This document shows, piece after piece, positions 45,906 to 57,127 of a DNA stretch of 64,000 nt (positions within the stretch are counted from its first letter, which is position 1; every line of letters starts with the position of its first letter). The notes under the pieces are model-generated. The model was not told the DNA's origin. It saw only the letters and a program-made list of their open reading frames with translations, and did not search any database. Made by a program: the position numbers and the translations under genes. The stretch spans positions 571,259,281-571,323,280 of the forward strand of contig CM061142.1 in NCBI GenBank assembly GCA_030789695.1, given 5' to 3'. The stretch is from Scilla litardierei. Lineage: Eukaryota; Streptophyta; Magnoliopsida; Asparagales; Asparagaceae.

Positions 45906-46092
45906 GGGATGAGAATGGGCATGACCAAAGCCCGATTGGACTTCCAATTGGGCATGCCACACCCTCGTCCCTACAATTCCTTCATTAATTCTTTCTAGAA
46001 TTAATGAAGGAATTAATGAAGGAATTGTAGGGATGAGGATGTGGCATGCCCAATTGGAAGCCCAATCGGGCTTTGATGCCCATTCTCATCCC
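45906..46092. mobile_element. Near-perfect palindromic foldback, 187 bp
   Basis: The sequence reads GGGATGAGAATGGGCAT inward from one end, and its exact complement returns at the other. The arms remain complementary through CCCGATTGG, CCAATTGGGCATGCCAC and TTCCTTCATTAATTC with few mismatches. A short stutter (GAATTAATGAAG repeated) sits at the centre. It is non-coding. Confidence 0.8.
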
Positions 46093-48503
46093 CAATGACA
46101 CAGCATGAAAGCCCACATAGCCAGTAAAGAAGCTTTGAAGCATCAGGTGTCGTAGTTAAGGGCAGATAAAGCTATTAGGTGGAGCTCAGAATCAAATAGA
46201 TTATAATAATCAAGAAATACACAGTAGCTATTGGAAACATCTTGCTACTTGATAACCAAAAGGTGGTGACAACACTAATCCCTAATCTCACGACAACTTC
46301 ACCCACAAATCTCACTTACCACAGTTTCCCAGTTTAGTCGTATTGATGCATCAAACAGCCTTGCTGGTCGCAAACCTATTTTCATCGTACTAAGTTTATA
46401 GCTTGAAGCTTGACTCTTGCATCTCACTTTGTGATTTGTTTGGCCAAGCAGCACGGTATTGATTTCAATTGACGCAAGTACAACGATGAAGGCACCTCAG
46501 CTCAAGAAATTGTGGAGCTTTCGGTTCCACGTATATTGAAAGCTAGGCATGCATTTTGAGGTTCTGATCCTTTTCTTTCGAAGGTTGCGGTCATCTCACG
46601 GCTTATGTGCTAACGGAGACCGCTCAATATGGTCGGTCTTATTGCAGCTTCTTCAACACACGACAGAATAAGTTGAGAGTCTGTACTTGCTGTAAAGAGG
46701 CAGGAACCGAGCCTAATAAAAATCAGTTATTCTCCGTTACCATTCAGGCAGAGCATCCTTCGGCCTTGGCTATTTCAAACGTTGGCCCAGATTGTAATGT
46801 TCATGATGGTTCTTGGACACTAGTCTTGGGCATTGGAGTTGAGTCATTTTTGTATCTAGCTTTGATTTGCCAATTCAAGTTTGATTGCTTGCAATGTAAT
46901 TTTAAACTTTGATCGACCAACGCCCCGATGCTTCATAAATTCTTCCAAGCTGAGATTGCACATACCAGAATAACGTGATCCGACTGCTGCTCACTAGTTT
47001 CAATTTGTTATATGCAAAGTTTGTGGTGTGAGTTGAGAAGGTGCGATAAGAAACATCAGGCACTTCACCATGATAAGCTATTGTCACAATGCCTTTCCAA
47101 GTAAAATCCAACCGAAAGGATTTTAACGATTACACTACTAGTACATTACAATCATCGAAACCCACATCAGTCCCGTGTAGCTATTGATATAGGAGTTGTG
47201 GTGCTAATGATATTTGAAAGTGGCTACAAAAATAGAGGATCAGGAGAAAACAGACAAATGTAAGATCCACATTCAATTATATGGCGCAAAACATGCTACA
47301 AGTAACTAGTTACCAGCTTTGTACTTGTACCTCAACAGCCATTAACAAGCCCAGTTAACAATGCATACTATTATATAATGTTAACATTGATTTCACAATG
47401 GGAGGCTGCTTGACTAATATCATCTATGCATTGCCACACGTATCATGCAGTGAATAACTTCACTTCATCGGCATTATATGTGGCATAAAATTAACTCAGG
47501 TCAGCGGACCCAGTGGTTTGGCTGTCAAAACTTGGCAAATGCCGCTATATCAAGACACCATCAGAAAGACACAGTGCCTGCAAATTCCATCATCTCGCAT
47601 GTGCAGGAAGCTAACAACAACCTAGCTGAGCAATCGCTTCCGCTGAACTGGAGGCATGATGTTCAGAAGCTCTGTCCATCAAGACTTGGCTATTTCCACA
47701 AAAATCAATCTTCCAGCAAGAATCTGGCAAACAATTTGAAGAGAAGATTGTAGAGGGTTAAGAAACGTGAACCAGCAATCAATCATACATCAATGCAAAT
47801 GCTAAACATCAATAGTGAACTAGGCAAAAATAAAATCCAATAATTCATGAACCTGCAAAATTCACTACTTCCTTTCACCTCTCGACCCATTTTCCCTTAA
47901 AGGTCCATGCTCAATCTTAAGATCTGTGTGCCATAGCACTACGATCAAATAATAAAATATCTTTCGTCAAAACTCTCATTTTTATGTTACATTCAGAAAA
48001 ATTGAGATTACTATGTAATTTCAAACTATAAGATCACAAACATATAGTGCTATGAAATGGGTAAATGTGATTTCCTGTGTGACTTCTCTTCAAATACAAT
48101 TATGAACACTTTATATTTGTTTTAAAACACTTTATATCTGCTAAAAAGTTCCCTTTTAACTGCATGTCATTGCCATCATATTTCTGGCGACTCATCGCTG
48201 TTTTGCATCAAAGTAATCACTGAAACCTTTGTTACAATCGTTGACATCACCATCAGCACTACGTTATTACAAAAATTATATTTGACAAAAAATTATATCA
48301 ATCTTTAATAAAAAGCAAAATATAAGAAAAATGCTGAAATTAGTAAATCATTTGTCTCATATTCTCATTGATGATGTTTTATCAAACACATCATCAAAAC
48401 GTGTAAGTAAAAGAAAAACAAATGGAGGAAAAAAGATAACAAAAAAGTTCAAAATATTTTATTCAAATATATATTCAGAATTATGAATAAAAAAGAAAAA
48501 GCA
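46093..48503. other. Unassigned, low-repeat DNA
   Basis: A plus frame of 101 residues (46607-46912) and one of 91 residues (47478-47753) have ordinary amino acid composition but no domain I know. The sequence lacks obvious transposon features and could include UTR or non-coding transcript sequence. I do not call a gene. Confidence 0.35.
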
Positions 48504-49200
48504 TGATGAGACGGTGACGCATCAGCAGAGGTGGCGCAATGCAGATCGTGGAGCGGCAAACTAGACCATGGGCGTTGTAGTAATTTTTGGGGTTCTAGTG
48601 GTAGTTTTATAAATCTGGACAAATCAATCCTTTATATATACTTGGGGTTGGTGTTATCGTTCTGCATGTTAAAACTAAGAAAGAAAACCTTAGACTAGAT
48701 TAGAACCCTAAAATTTGAAGAGTTCAAGTCTTTTCTCTCGAATCAAAAACTAGGAGAGCGGTTTTTTCTCGAAAGAAACCAACTTATCCCCAGTGTTCCT
48801 CTTTACATCTATTAATCTGATTTTTACCACTTAAACCCCTAGATTTTCATATCAAATTGGTACCAAAGCATAGATCCTCATAGCAGCAACAAGAAAGGTG
48901 GAAGCTTTGGATGCAAAATTCGATAAAGAGATCGAAGGACACAAGAGATCGATGTAGGAGAAGTTCTCTTCGATGGATGAGAAGATCTTATTGATGGAGG
49001 AGAGGATCTCAAATCAAATGAAGATGTCTATGGAAACCATACTGAAAAAGTTGAAGAGATGAATGGAAGCCCTAGATCTAAAAAAGGATTCATCAAACCC
49101 AAATCTGAAGGAAAATGAATACCTCAACAAAGATCTGAGGAGAAAGGCGAAAGCTTTGGTCAAGGGAGCGAGAAGGAATCTCATTTCATTGGTAACCAAA
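48504..49200 (+). mobile_element. Truncated LTR retrotransposon: 5' LTR and start of internal region
   Basis: An LTR-like unit 48504-48854 (TGATGAGACGG...TTTCATATCA) has a TATATATACTTGG box and is followed by AATTGGTACCAAAGC, a primer-site variant. Next comes a Lys/Glu-rich gag-leader-like stretch (49063-49190, EALDLKKDSSNPNLK). No second LTR or pol follows in this orientation, so it is a fragment. Confidence 0.55.
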
Positions 49201-49738
49201 CATGAGAAAGAATCTCATTTCATTTTCCCTTTCTTTCTTTTTCTATTTCCTTTTCATTTCACTTTTCTTTCTTTCATTTTCTCTCAATCCAAACACACCC
49301 TTACAGTTTTCTTTAATAACCAAACATAAAACAGAATCTTGTCTCTCTTTCCTTTTCTTTCTCTTTCTATTTCCTTTTCATTTTACTTTTCATTCTTTTA
49401 CTTTCCATCAAACCACGCTCAGTGTAAGGGTCTTATTAGTTTTGGATTCTTTGATATCCTAGGGATATTCCATGGGACAAAATTTTGAACAAGAATTCCG
49501 AATCATATGTCTTATAGGAACTTTAGGACATTTTGGGCCTAATTTGGGTCATCAGTTACAAAACATTGATGATGTAGGTTAATAATACATTATCTAAATA
49601 TACTGGAAATATGAAATTAATTTATTACAATTAATTGGAAATAAGTGCATACTGAAATAAAAATGCAAAACAAATTATATTATTGAATTATAATATCGAA
49701 TGATATTATAAATGATTGATAAAAAATGATGCATATAC
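49201..49738. repeat. Pyrimidine-rich direct repeat and AT-rich DNA
   Basis: A block of about 110 bp of TTTC/CTTT-rich sequence (TTTCCTTTTCATTT) occurs twice at about 49210-49300 and 49335-49410, each next to AACCAAACAT. The rest is AT-rich without features. Confidence 0.5.
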
Positions 49739-50153
49739 ATATATAAGAGGTAAACTAGGATCTATTCGGATGGATCAAACATGCAGATCCATCCAAGTCA
49801 AATTTAAAATTATGTAACTTAAATGGAAAATCCGTTCCGTTGGATGTGATCTAACATGTCTAAACTACCTCCAAACAAAATTTCAACTAATTTTGACATG
49901 TTTTACACATGCATCAAGTGGTTGCAAAATCAATGTTTAAGAATAGTCATAAAATCGACTAATTTTGTAACCACTTGATGCATATGCAAAACATGTCCAA
50001 ATTAGTTGAAAATTTGTTTAGATGTAGTTTAGATGTGTTAGATCACATCCAACCGAACGGATTTTCCATTTAGGTTGACCAATTTTAAATTTGACTTGGA
50101 TGGATCCGCATGTTTGATCTATCCGAATAGATCCTTTGTCAACCTTCATATAT
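49739..50153. mobile_element. Foldback MITE of about 415 bp
   Basis: The halves are reverse complements, from GGATCTATTCGGATGGATC at the left to GATCTATCCGAATAGATCC at the right. They also pair through AATCCGTTCCGTTGGATGTG and CACTTGATGCAT-type words, with the centre near 49945. It has TATATA-rich edges and no coding. Confidence 0.8.
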
Positions 50154-51369
50154 ATTACTAATTACATGATTAAAATAAATTATATTATTAATTAATTCAT
50201 GAAATAAATAATAAATGTGATACATTCCCTGGAACAAACTTAATTCAGTTATCTAATACACATTAAAAAAATTGAACTTCTTTAAAATTATTCTAATTGT
50301 CCAACACATATTCCGACAATTTCTAATACATATTTCAATAATTTATTTTAAAATTATACTCATTATCAAATCATTTTAAAATTTACAATACATATGCATA
50401 TGTCTGATACACGCTTCAACAATTTGTTTAAAATTATCCTAGGAAAAAGCAGAAAAAAGAATCCACCGACAAGGCAGCCAACATTTGTGACGCGGGATGG
50501 AAGCAAGAAGGGATGTGGGAATTTTAAAAAGAAGAAAACTTAGAAATTGATAACTTTTCGGATCTCGCACCTAGAAAATCTGACGATCACTGACTCGACT
50601 CGCATGCTACACATGTGATTGTTCGAACCGTTACCTAAATAACCAAGCCCACTCTTGCACACCAATACAGAATATTTAATTTCCTTAAGAAACTACTGAA
50701 AATTTACACCAAAGTTCCTATTATTGATTTTCTACTAAAAACAAATAAGTTTGTGCAATTTAAATAGGCTTACAACTTGACTCTCAAAACCCAATCCAAT
50801 ATGAGGCTAGAACTCTAAAATAACTAAAACGCTCAAAATAAATTAAAGATTCAAAACAACTAAAAGACTCAAAGAACTCAAACTCTATAAAATAACTAAA
50901 ATAACCAAAAAACTCAAATTATTTAGAAGACTCAAACTCTATCTCCATCTCACATATAAAATCAAAAAAGACTGTTTGAAATTTAAATTGGTTCTTCATT
51001 CTTCTCCCCAGCTTGAGAACTTCATCACTTAGTGAATGGCTATAGGAATAGCATAACCGAGCAGAAATCAATAGTCGCTTTTAATTAGATAAAACGTGTC
51101 CATGAACTTTAAAATGTAGCAAAATGTAGGTTTGTAGATGAATGTCTTTCGAAAATTTCTCATGAATTACAAACTAAAAAGCAATTAGAACTTGCTTGTG
51201 GGTGACAAACTCGATGTGCTCAACTCAAACGATACCTCCAAGCTAAGTGCTGGCATATGATCAATGTGTGGCTTGGACGTTATCTCTAACTGTAGATTCA
51301 GCTCAAACTTAATTTTTTTACAGATATAGACACCTGCTCTAATTTGATCTTAGACTCGGCATCTGGCTA

Positions 51370-51800
51370 AGGTTCTTATTCAACCTTCAAAGGACTCCTC
51401 ATGTTCAGCTCATTGGAGTTTAACCAATTTGGCAAAGCAACTCGAATCTTGGGTTGGCAAGATTTCAGTATAATTCTTTTCCCATTAAATATGAATGTGT
51501 GTATATTTGACTTTCAAAACTCGTCACATCTAGGTCGTACAACCAAGGTCGTCCTAGCAAAATATGTGGTGCATCCTTATGTATTACATCACATCAAATG
51601 TGATCATGATAACCCACAAGCTAGAGCGATACTAAACATCACTGGGTAATAAATGACCAATCTTATCAATCAAAATGACTTTACATGGTTGTGGGTGAGG
51701 CTCACTTGCTATGCTCATTCTTTCAAAGGCTGCCTTGAAGACAACATTAACAAAACTACCTCCATCAATTATTAATTTGTATGACTTATTGCATACCCCT
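51370..51800 (-). pseudogene. Gypsy aspartic protease fragment
   Basis: The minus strand reads IDGGSFVNVVFKAAFERM, an altered protease active-site region, at about 51730-51780. It then reads APHILLGRPWLYDLDVTSF at about 51510-51570, the conserved ILLGRPWLYD block that ends plant gypsy proteases. Stops and frame changes lie between and after these blocks. The usual active-site D-[ST]-G reads D-G-G. Confidence 0.75.
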
Positions 51801-52007
51801 TAATGTAGGTACGAAAAATACTGGATTTTAGCCCATCTTCCTCATCCTCGAGTGTTGTAGGGAGACACCCAATGATATTAGAATGAGCACCAATTCACAT
51901 AAATCTTCATCAGCATCAGGAAAACTCTCAGTTGCATAAACTTCTTTAATATTCCTTCGTATTATACAGAAGAACAAGCGTAGGGTGACAACAGACGTGG
52001 GTCGTGG

Positions 52008-52720
52008 TAGGGGTGGCAATTTTCGGCCCGGCACGATAGCCCAGCACGGGCTCGTCACGATAAGACCGTGCCTGGGCCAACAATTTTGGCCCGAAATCCT
52101 TATCGGACCGGGCCGGCCCGGCCCGGTTCATTTTCGGGCCGGACCCGGGCTAAGCTATTCAGCCCATGGACGGCACAGTACGGCACGAAAAGCATTTGAT
52201 CGCTGCACTTCAATTTGATCACACACTGATCTAAAGCGGATTTCTGTAATGTGCATTCATTTATGGTGTTGAGTTCAATGTCATGAATCTTATCAGATCA
52301 AGATCCAAATATCTTAAATTTTGAACAACTTCCCGCCAGCGCCAACTTTGATGTCTTCGGATCTTGAGGGTCGATCTCAGTTTCCGAGAAGAGACAAAGA
52401 ACCACCAAACATGTTTCTTCATCTTGCCAAATAAATGAAAACAATGTAGGACACATCACCTTATGCAACCCACTTAATTCTCTTCTTTCGTGCTCCATTT
52501 CGATGCATCTTTAAGCATATGAGACAAGTTTATGTTTAAAAATATGATAAAATATTGTCACAATACATAATTCATTCAACCCTATCGGACCGGGCCGGAC
52601 GGCCCGAATTTTTATCGGACCGTGCCTGGGTCTCTCAGGAATGGCCCGAAGTCTTATCGGGCCGGGCCGGGCCAGTCCTTTAAGAAAACCGGACCGGTCC
52701 GGCCCGAATTGCCACCCCTA
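52008..52720. mobile_element. Non-autonomous hAT element with 8-bp TSD GGTCGTGG
   Basis: The ends TAGGGGTGGCAATT and AATTGCCACCCCTA are perfect inverted repeats. The 8-bp duplication GGTCGTGG is exact at 52000-52007 and 52721-52728. The subterminal 150 bp on each side are packed with CGGGCCGG/CGGCCCG words and TATCGGACCG, against an AT-rich centre. No transposase is encoded. It is inserted in the internal region of gypsy element II, so it is younger than that element. Confidence 0.93.
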
Positions 52721-53802
52721 GGTCGTGGCGGAGCTAAGGGTTGGTCAGCAGTGGCAATAAATTTATTTTGTTTTCTTCTTTTTCGTTTCTCTCCTTTTTT
52801 CTATTTTTTGAAGTTTTTGTCTCTCTTTTAGTAGTATTAATCTCGCTTTCTTTTGATTTTTTTTCCTTTTGTTGATCTCGTTTTTCTGGTTTTTTCTCCA
52901 TTTTTTGATTTTTTTTTCTAGCTTTTTTGATTTTTTTTCTCTCTTTTTTACTTTTTATCTCTTTGTATCCCTCTTTTTCCGTTTTTTATTTCACTTTTTT
53001 AAAAACCTAAAGAAAAAAGAATTGTCTTTTTTGATGATGGAAAATGATGAAGAAAATGTTAGGGTATTTTTCAAAATCATAAAGATGAGATAATGATGAT
53101 GAAAAGGAAAAAACAAAAGAAAAGGTAAGCATTTTTATCTTTGATATTAAACCTAACTAAAAGAAAAAAGTTTTTTATGAGAAAAAGATGAAAAGTTAAG
53201 TTTCTTATATTTAAAGTATTAGCTAAAAGAAAAAAGTTCCTTTTAATGTAGAGAAAAAGAAAAGAAAATGAAGACAACCCAATTTTGGCTCTTATACCAA
53301 GTTGACGCAGGACGAAAGCAGTAAAGAATGTGGTAGGAATTTGGAGAAGAAGAAAACTCGAAAGTTGATAATTTTTTCAAATCTCGCATTCCAAAAATCT
53401 AACGATTACCAACTCGCACGCCTCGCACGTAGAGATTTTTCAAACCTCTCGTCCAGGCAACTAAACCCACTCTCGCACACAAATGCAAAAAATTTAATTA
53501 TATGGAGAAACTAAAAGTTTATACCAAAATTTCCATTTATTGATCTGTTACTTAAGAAATAAGTTTGCGGTCTTTAAATAGGCTTACAACTTGACTCTCA
53601 AAAACCCAATCCAATATAGGACTAGAACCCTAAAATAACTAAAACATTCAAAATTAATAAAACAACTCAAAACTAAAAGACTCAAAAAAAACTCAAACAC
53701 TATAAAGTAACCAAAATACTCAAACTAATTAGAAGACTCAAACTCTATCTCCATCTCACATATTAAAAAAGACTATTTAAAATTTAATTTGGGTCTCTAT
53801 CA

Positions 53803-54019
53803 ATATGACTAATACTAACTAACAAAGACCATCAAGGCAACCCGGCCCATCATCCACAAATTTCTCCTCTAAAGCTTTAATCCGATAATCTAAAAGGCAA
53901 ATCACCACGAATTAGATGGACTTCAACGATGGAGAAGAAAGCAACATGAGAAGTGGCCGGCATCGACGATCAATTTTTGGGTGAAGCTAGGGTTTGTGTT
54001 TGTCCAATGGGAGGAGAAG
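53803..54019. other. Spacer between elements
   Basis: This is short unremarkable DNA ending in AGAAG, the left target duplication of the next element. Confidence 0.5.
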
Positions 54020-54419
54020 TGATAGGGATCAGAATTTGTAATTTTATTCTAGTTTATTTTGAGTCTTAAATTAATTTTGAGTGTTTAGGTGTCTTGAGTC
54101 GTTTGGGTGCGTTTAGTCCCACATTGGATGAGTTAGAAGAAGCGTTGGGTTGTAAGCATATATAAAGGCCACTAGACTTGTTATTTGGAGGATGGAATGA
54201 ATAAAGAAAAAGAGGATTTTCTCAAAACCTGCGAAAGGTTCTCCTTGCCTGTGAAAGGTCCCCTCTCCCTTGGCGCGAAGCCTTGAAATTCTTGGTGCGA
54301 AGCCGAGAACCCTAATTTATCATCATCTTCCCTAAAATCTTCCACTAAATCACTAAATCCTACCTTGTCCTACATCAAATTGGTATCAAAGCCAAACTGT
54401 CCTCATCCCCTCATCTAAT

Positions 54420-55000
54420 TTTCCTTTTAATTTTTCGAAAAAAAAAACCTAGTCTCTGGAAACCCCTTCCCAGCCGCCGATCTCATCCACGTCAAAAAAG
54501 GGGCCTAGTTTTCTTAATCCGCCGCTGGCCCTCTCTCTCTCCCCCTCTCAGATCTCGCCGCCCGCACGGATCTCCCTCCCTCTCCCTCCCTCTATCTCTC
54601 CCTCACAGATCTCCCGCACGGATCGCCCCACTTGCCGAAGCCACTTACCGCTCCCGCCGCTCCCGCCGCCCCTCTGATTTGTTCGGGTCTTCTCAGATCT
54701 CGCCGCCCTCCCGTCCGCACGTCATCGTCGCTGCGAAGCCCCCACGTCCTCGTCTCCGTCGCTGTGAGGCCCTCACACCCTCTTAGATCTGATCCGAAGT
54801 CACCGCAATTCGAAGCCGCCGCCACCTCAGACCTGGTCGCCGCCGCCCTCTCAGACCTGGTCGCCGCCGCCTCAGATCGAAGCCGCCGTTGCCCCAGATC
54901 TGGTCGCCTCCGCCCCAGATCGAAGCCGCCAAAGCCTCAGATCTGTTCGCCGCCCCATCCCAGTTTGCCTCTGTCCAAAAAAATAACATAAATAAAAACA
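54420..55000 (+). repeat. GC/pyrimidine-rich leader with CAGATCTGGTCGCC repeats
   Basis: CT-rich runs (54530-54605) are followed by several imperfect copies of GCCGCCTCAGATCTGGTCG (about 54800-54960). Frames through it are Ala/Pro/Ser/Arg-rich and look like repeat by-products. Such leaders are common between the primer site and gag. Confidence 0.55.
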
Positions 55001-55344
55001 GAGAGAGAGAAAGAAGAAGAAGACTCACCGTTGCAGCAAACTCTTCGACACCATCCCACACCGCCCCTTGCTCCTCTGCATGCTGTAGCGCCACCCTTAC
55101 CCCCTTCTCTCTTCCCCTGGCAAACATCAGCACGCCTATTCTCCCTCCGGACTGTCTTCAGTGAAAAAAAAAATTGAAGAGAGAGAAAACGAAGAAGTTG
55201 GACAAAGAAAGAAAAGAGGAGAAGAGAGGTACTCACCTGAGCCACCATTGCTTCCACCTTCGAAACCCAGCAGCACCCACAAGCAGCCTCCTCCAGCAGT
55301 CCACACAAGCAGCAGTCTTCCGGCAGTCGTTCGGTTTAAGGCAG

Positions 55345-55640
55345 CAGTGTCTGAGGCGCTTCGTCATGAATAGCTTTTGGGAGATATTCCTTGAACTTCG
55401 TATGCTGCTGATCAACAATTTTCAGCTCCTCAAGTGCGGCTTTTCTCTCGTCAGATTCCTCCATGCCTTTCTTCAAGTTGTCCCGCTGCTCAATGAGTTC
55501 ATCAAAACGCTTCCGGCTGTTTGAGAGGTCGGCTTCCAGTTTGAAGTTAGCACTCCTCGACTGATTTCCTGCGCAGCTAGGAAGACTCCAAAGTATACAG
55601 AAGTGCCTATTTTATCTGTCAAAACAAGGCCCTGCTAGAT
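55345..55640 (-). pseudogene. MND1: Captured fragment of MND1 (meiotic recombination factor), antisense in the retroelement
   Basis: On the minus strand one reads DKIGTSVYF, then after a one-base loss WSLPSCAGNQ. Next come FKLEADLSNSRKRFDELIEQ, RDNLKKGMEESDERKAALEE and LKIVDQQHTKFKE before similarity fades. Plant MND1 has the same winged-helix end (DKIG..IYFWSLPSCAGNQLR) followed by a coiled coil with KLESDL, LKKGREESEER and LKDIEKKH. MND1 pairs with HOP2 and helps RAD51/DMC1 strand exchange in meiosis. Only this middle piece is present, roughly 85 of some 200 residues, so it cannot make the protein. It lies between the leader and gag of a young LTR element, in opposite orientation. Identification is from memory of the family, without a search. 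Confidence 0.8.
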
Positions 55641-55830
55641 TGACTGCTACAGTTCTGGCTGTCACTTTCAGCGTAATTTTCTGTGTCTTCGGAGAGATTT
55701 TGAGCAGCTTCAGAAATTTGGTGATTCCGGATGCAATTGGAGTCCGAATTCAGTGCCGTTCATGCCAGTTGGTAGTTGACTCAGTCGACTACGCATAGGT
55801 ATCCTCAATACATGCAATTTTTTTAATATT

Positions 55831-56819
55831 ATGGTATACGACAGTGATTACTACAATGATTATTACAATGACTTCGAGCTTGAGAAATGGAGACAATTAC
55901 CAATCTTTTATGGTTTTAAGGATGAATTCGGATATGATGATTGGGAGTACTATCTTGAAAGGTTCTTCTCCCGTTTAATTTATCTAACGAAGCAAAATAT
56001 AAGTATGTATATCTTAAGCTAGGTGGAGAAGCGCTATCTTGGTACTTGAATCTTCGACTTCCTTATGTTCGATGGTCAACACTCAGATCTGCTCTTCAAG
56101 ATCGATATTCTTCCAAGTATCAGTATATTCCACAAGCGCCTCAACAAGTTTCGAGCCCGAAAGTAAAGGATGATCCAATTGAGCTGATATGTGAGCTTCG
56201 CAACCTTTGTGAACAATTGGAAAGGGAGCAGCAGAGTAAACTCAAGCCTGAGTTCATAGTAGAGATCGATCCAACACCCGAGGCAAAGCATGAACTTGAA
56301 CAAGAGCCGAAGCATGATCCCGATTCAGAGATTGAGGCACAGTTAGAGTCAGAGCCTGAACCTGAGACTGATATAGTACTACAGTTTGAGCCCGAACCAT
56401 AATTTGATCCAGTGCATTCTGAGTTAGAGATAGAACTTGATCCAGTCCTACAGTCTGAGCCTCATTTAGAGCCATCTATGAAGCATGTACAAGAGCTGTT
56501 GATAGAAGCACCATTGGATCCGATTAAGCACATCGAGTTCGTGATCACAGATTCTTCTCTCCTAACCAACAGACATGTGCTGAATATCTTTCTATCTTTC
56601 GTGAATGGTGTGAAATTATTAGAGGACGCGCTTCGACCAATCTGCATCATTATACACTTTAGAATTCGTGGGCGCGTCTTTTCTAACTGCCGAGGACTAA
56701 TGATTTCCGTGCAGGTGTGCTACTTCTGCATCCCTTCACCAGGAGGTGAAGTTCTCAAGAGGAGGAGAATGATAGGGATCAGAATTTGTAATTTTATTCT
56801 AGTTTATTTTGAGTCTTAA
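55831..56819 (+). pseudogene. Gag-like frame with Glu/Pro-rich tail, one frame change
   Basis: From MVYDSDYYNDYYNDFELEKW a frame reaches DEFGYDDWEYYLERFFSRL and LTKQN. It shifts frame near 56003 and continues as KYVYLKLGGEALSWYLNLRL and LRSALQDRY, the GEALSWY block of retrotransposon gag. A tail rich in Glu, Pro and Asp (EPEPETDIVLQFEPEP) follows, ends at a stop at 56400-56402, and the same type of sequence resumes in frame at 56412-56819. With the LTR so young, the frame change and the stop may be recent damage or the parent element may also have had them. There is no zinc knuckle or protease. Confidence 0.7.
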
Positions 56820-57127
56820 ATTAATTTTGAGTGTTTAGGTGTCTTGAGTCGTTTGGGTGCGTTTAGTCCCACATTGGATGAGTTAGAAGAAGCGTTGGGT
56901 TGTAAGCCTATATAAAGGCCACTAGACTTGTTATTTGGAGGATGGAATGAATAAAGAAAAAGAGGATTTTCTCAAAACCTGCGAAAGATTCTACTTGCCT
57001 GTGAAAGGTCCCCTCTCCCTTGGCGCGAAGCCTTGAAATTCTTGGTGCGAAGCCGAGAACCATAATTTATCATCATCTTCCCTAAAATCTTCCACTAAAT
57101 CCCTAAATCCTACCTTGTCCTACATCA

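Larger units (their letters stand above)
50488..53802 (-). mobile_element. Ty3/gypsy element II, non-autonomous, gag-protease relic
   Basis: The LTRs are 50488-50998 and 53303-53802 (TGACGC...TCA as read on the plus strand). Just inside the second, the minus strand has CTTGGTATAAGAGCC, a primer site. The first is preceded, on the minus strand, by purine tract GGGGAGAAGAA. Flanks ATTTG and ATATG are a 4/5 target match. The internal region holds a protease fragment and a pyrimidine-rich leader (52770-53000) but no RT or integrase. A hAT MITE sits at 52008-52720. It shares LTR and leader style with 39468-42730. Confidence 0.78.
54020..57127 (+). mobile_element. Young non-autonomous LTR element with gag and captured MND1 fragment, TSD AGAAG
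   Basis: LTRs of 358 bp at 54020-54377 and 56770-57127 differ at about five positions by eye. Both start TGATAGGGATCAG and end CCTACATCA. The flanks AGAAG (54015-54019 and 57128-57132) are identical. The primer site AATTGGTATCAAAGCC follows the first LTR and purine tract AAGAGGAGGAGAA precedes the second. The internal 2.4 kb holds a GC- and pyrimidine-rich leader, an antisense fragment of the host gene MND1, and a gag-like frame. No protease, RT or integrase is present, so it resembles TR-GAG-type elements that rely on another element. Confidence 0.92.

Noticed and set aside
46607..46912. 101-residue frame as a gene
   Set aside because: It has no recognised domain, no splice or promoter evidence, and a length within chance expectation for this base composition.
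54632..54991. Ala/Pro/Ser/Arg-rich frame in the leader of the young LTR element
   Set aside because: It comes from CAGATCTGGTCGCC-type repeats; I see no gag or host domain.
55174..55524. Plus-strand frame of 116 residues over the MND1 fragment
   Set aside because: It is the antisense image of the MND1-like coding on the minus strand, which matches the family far better.
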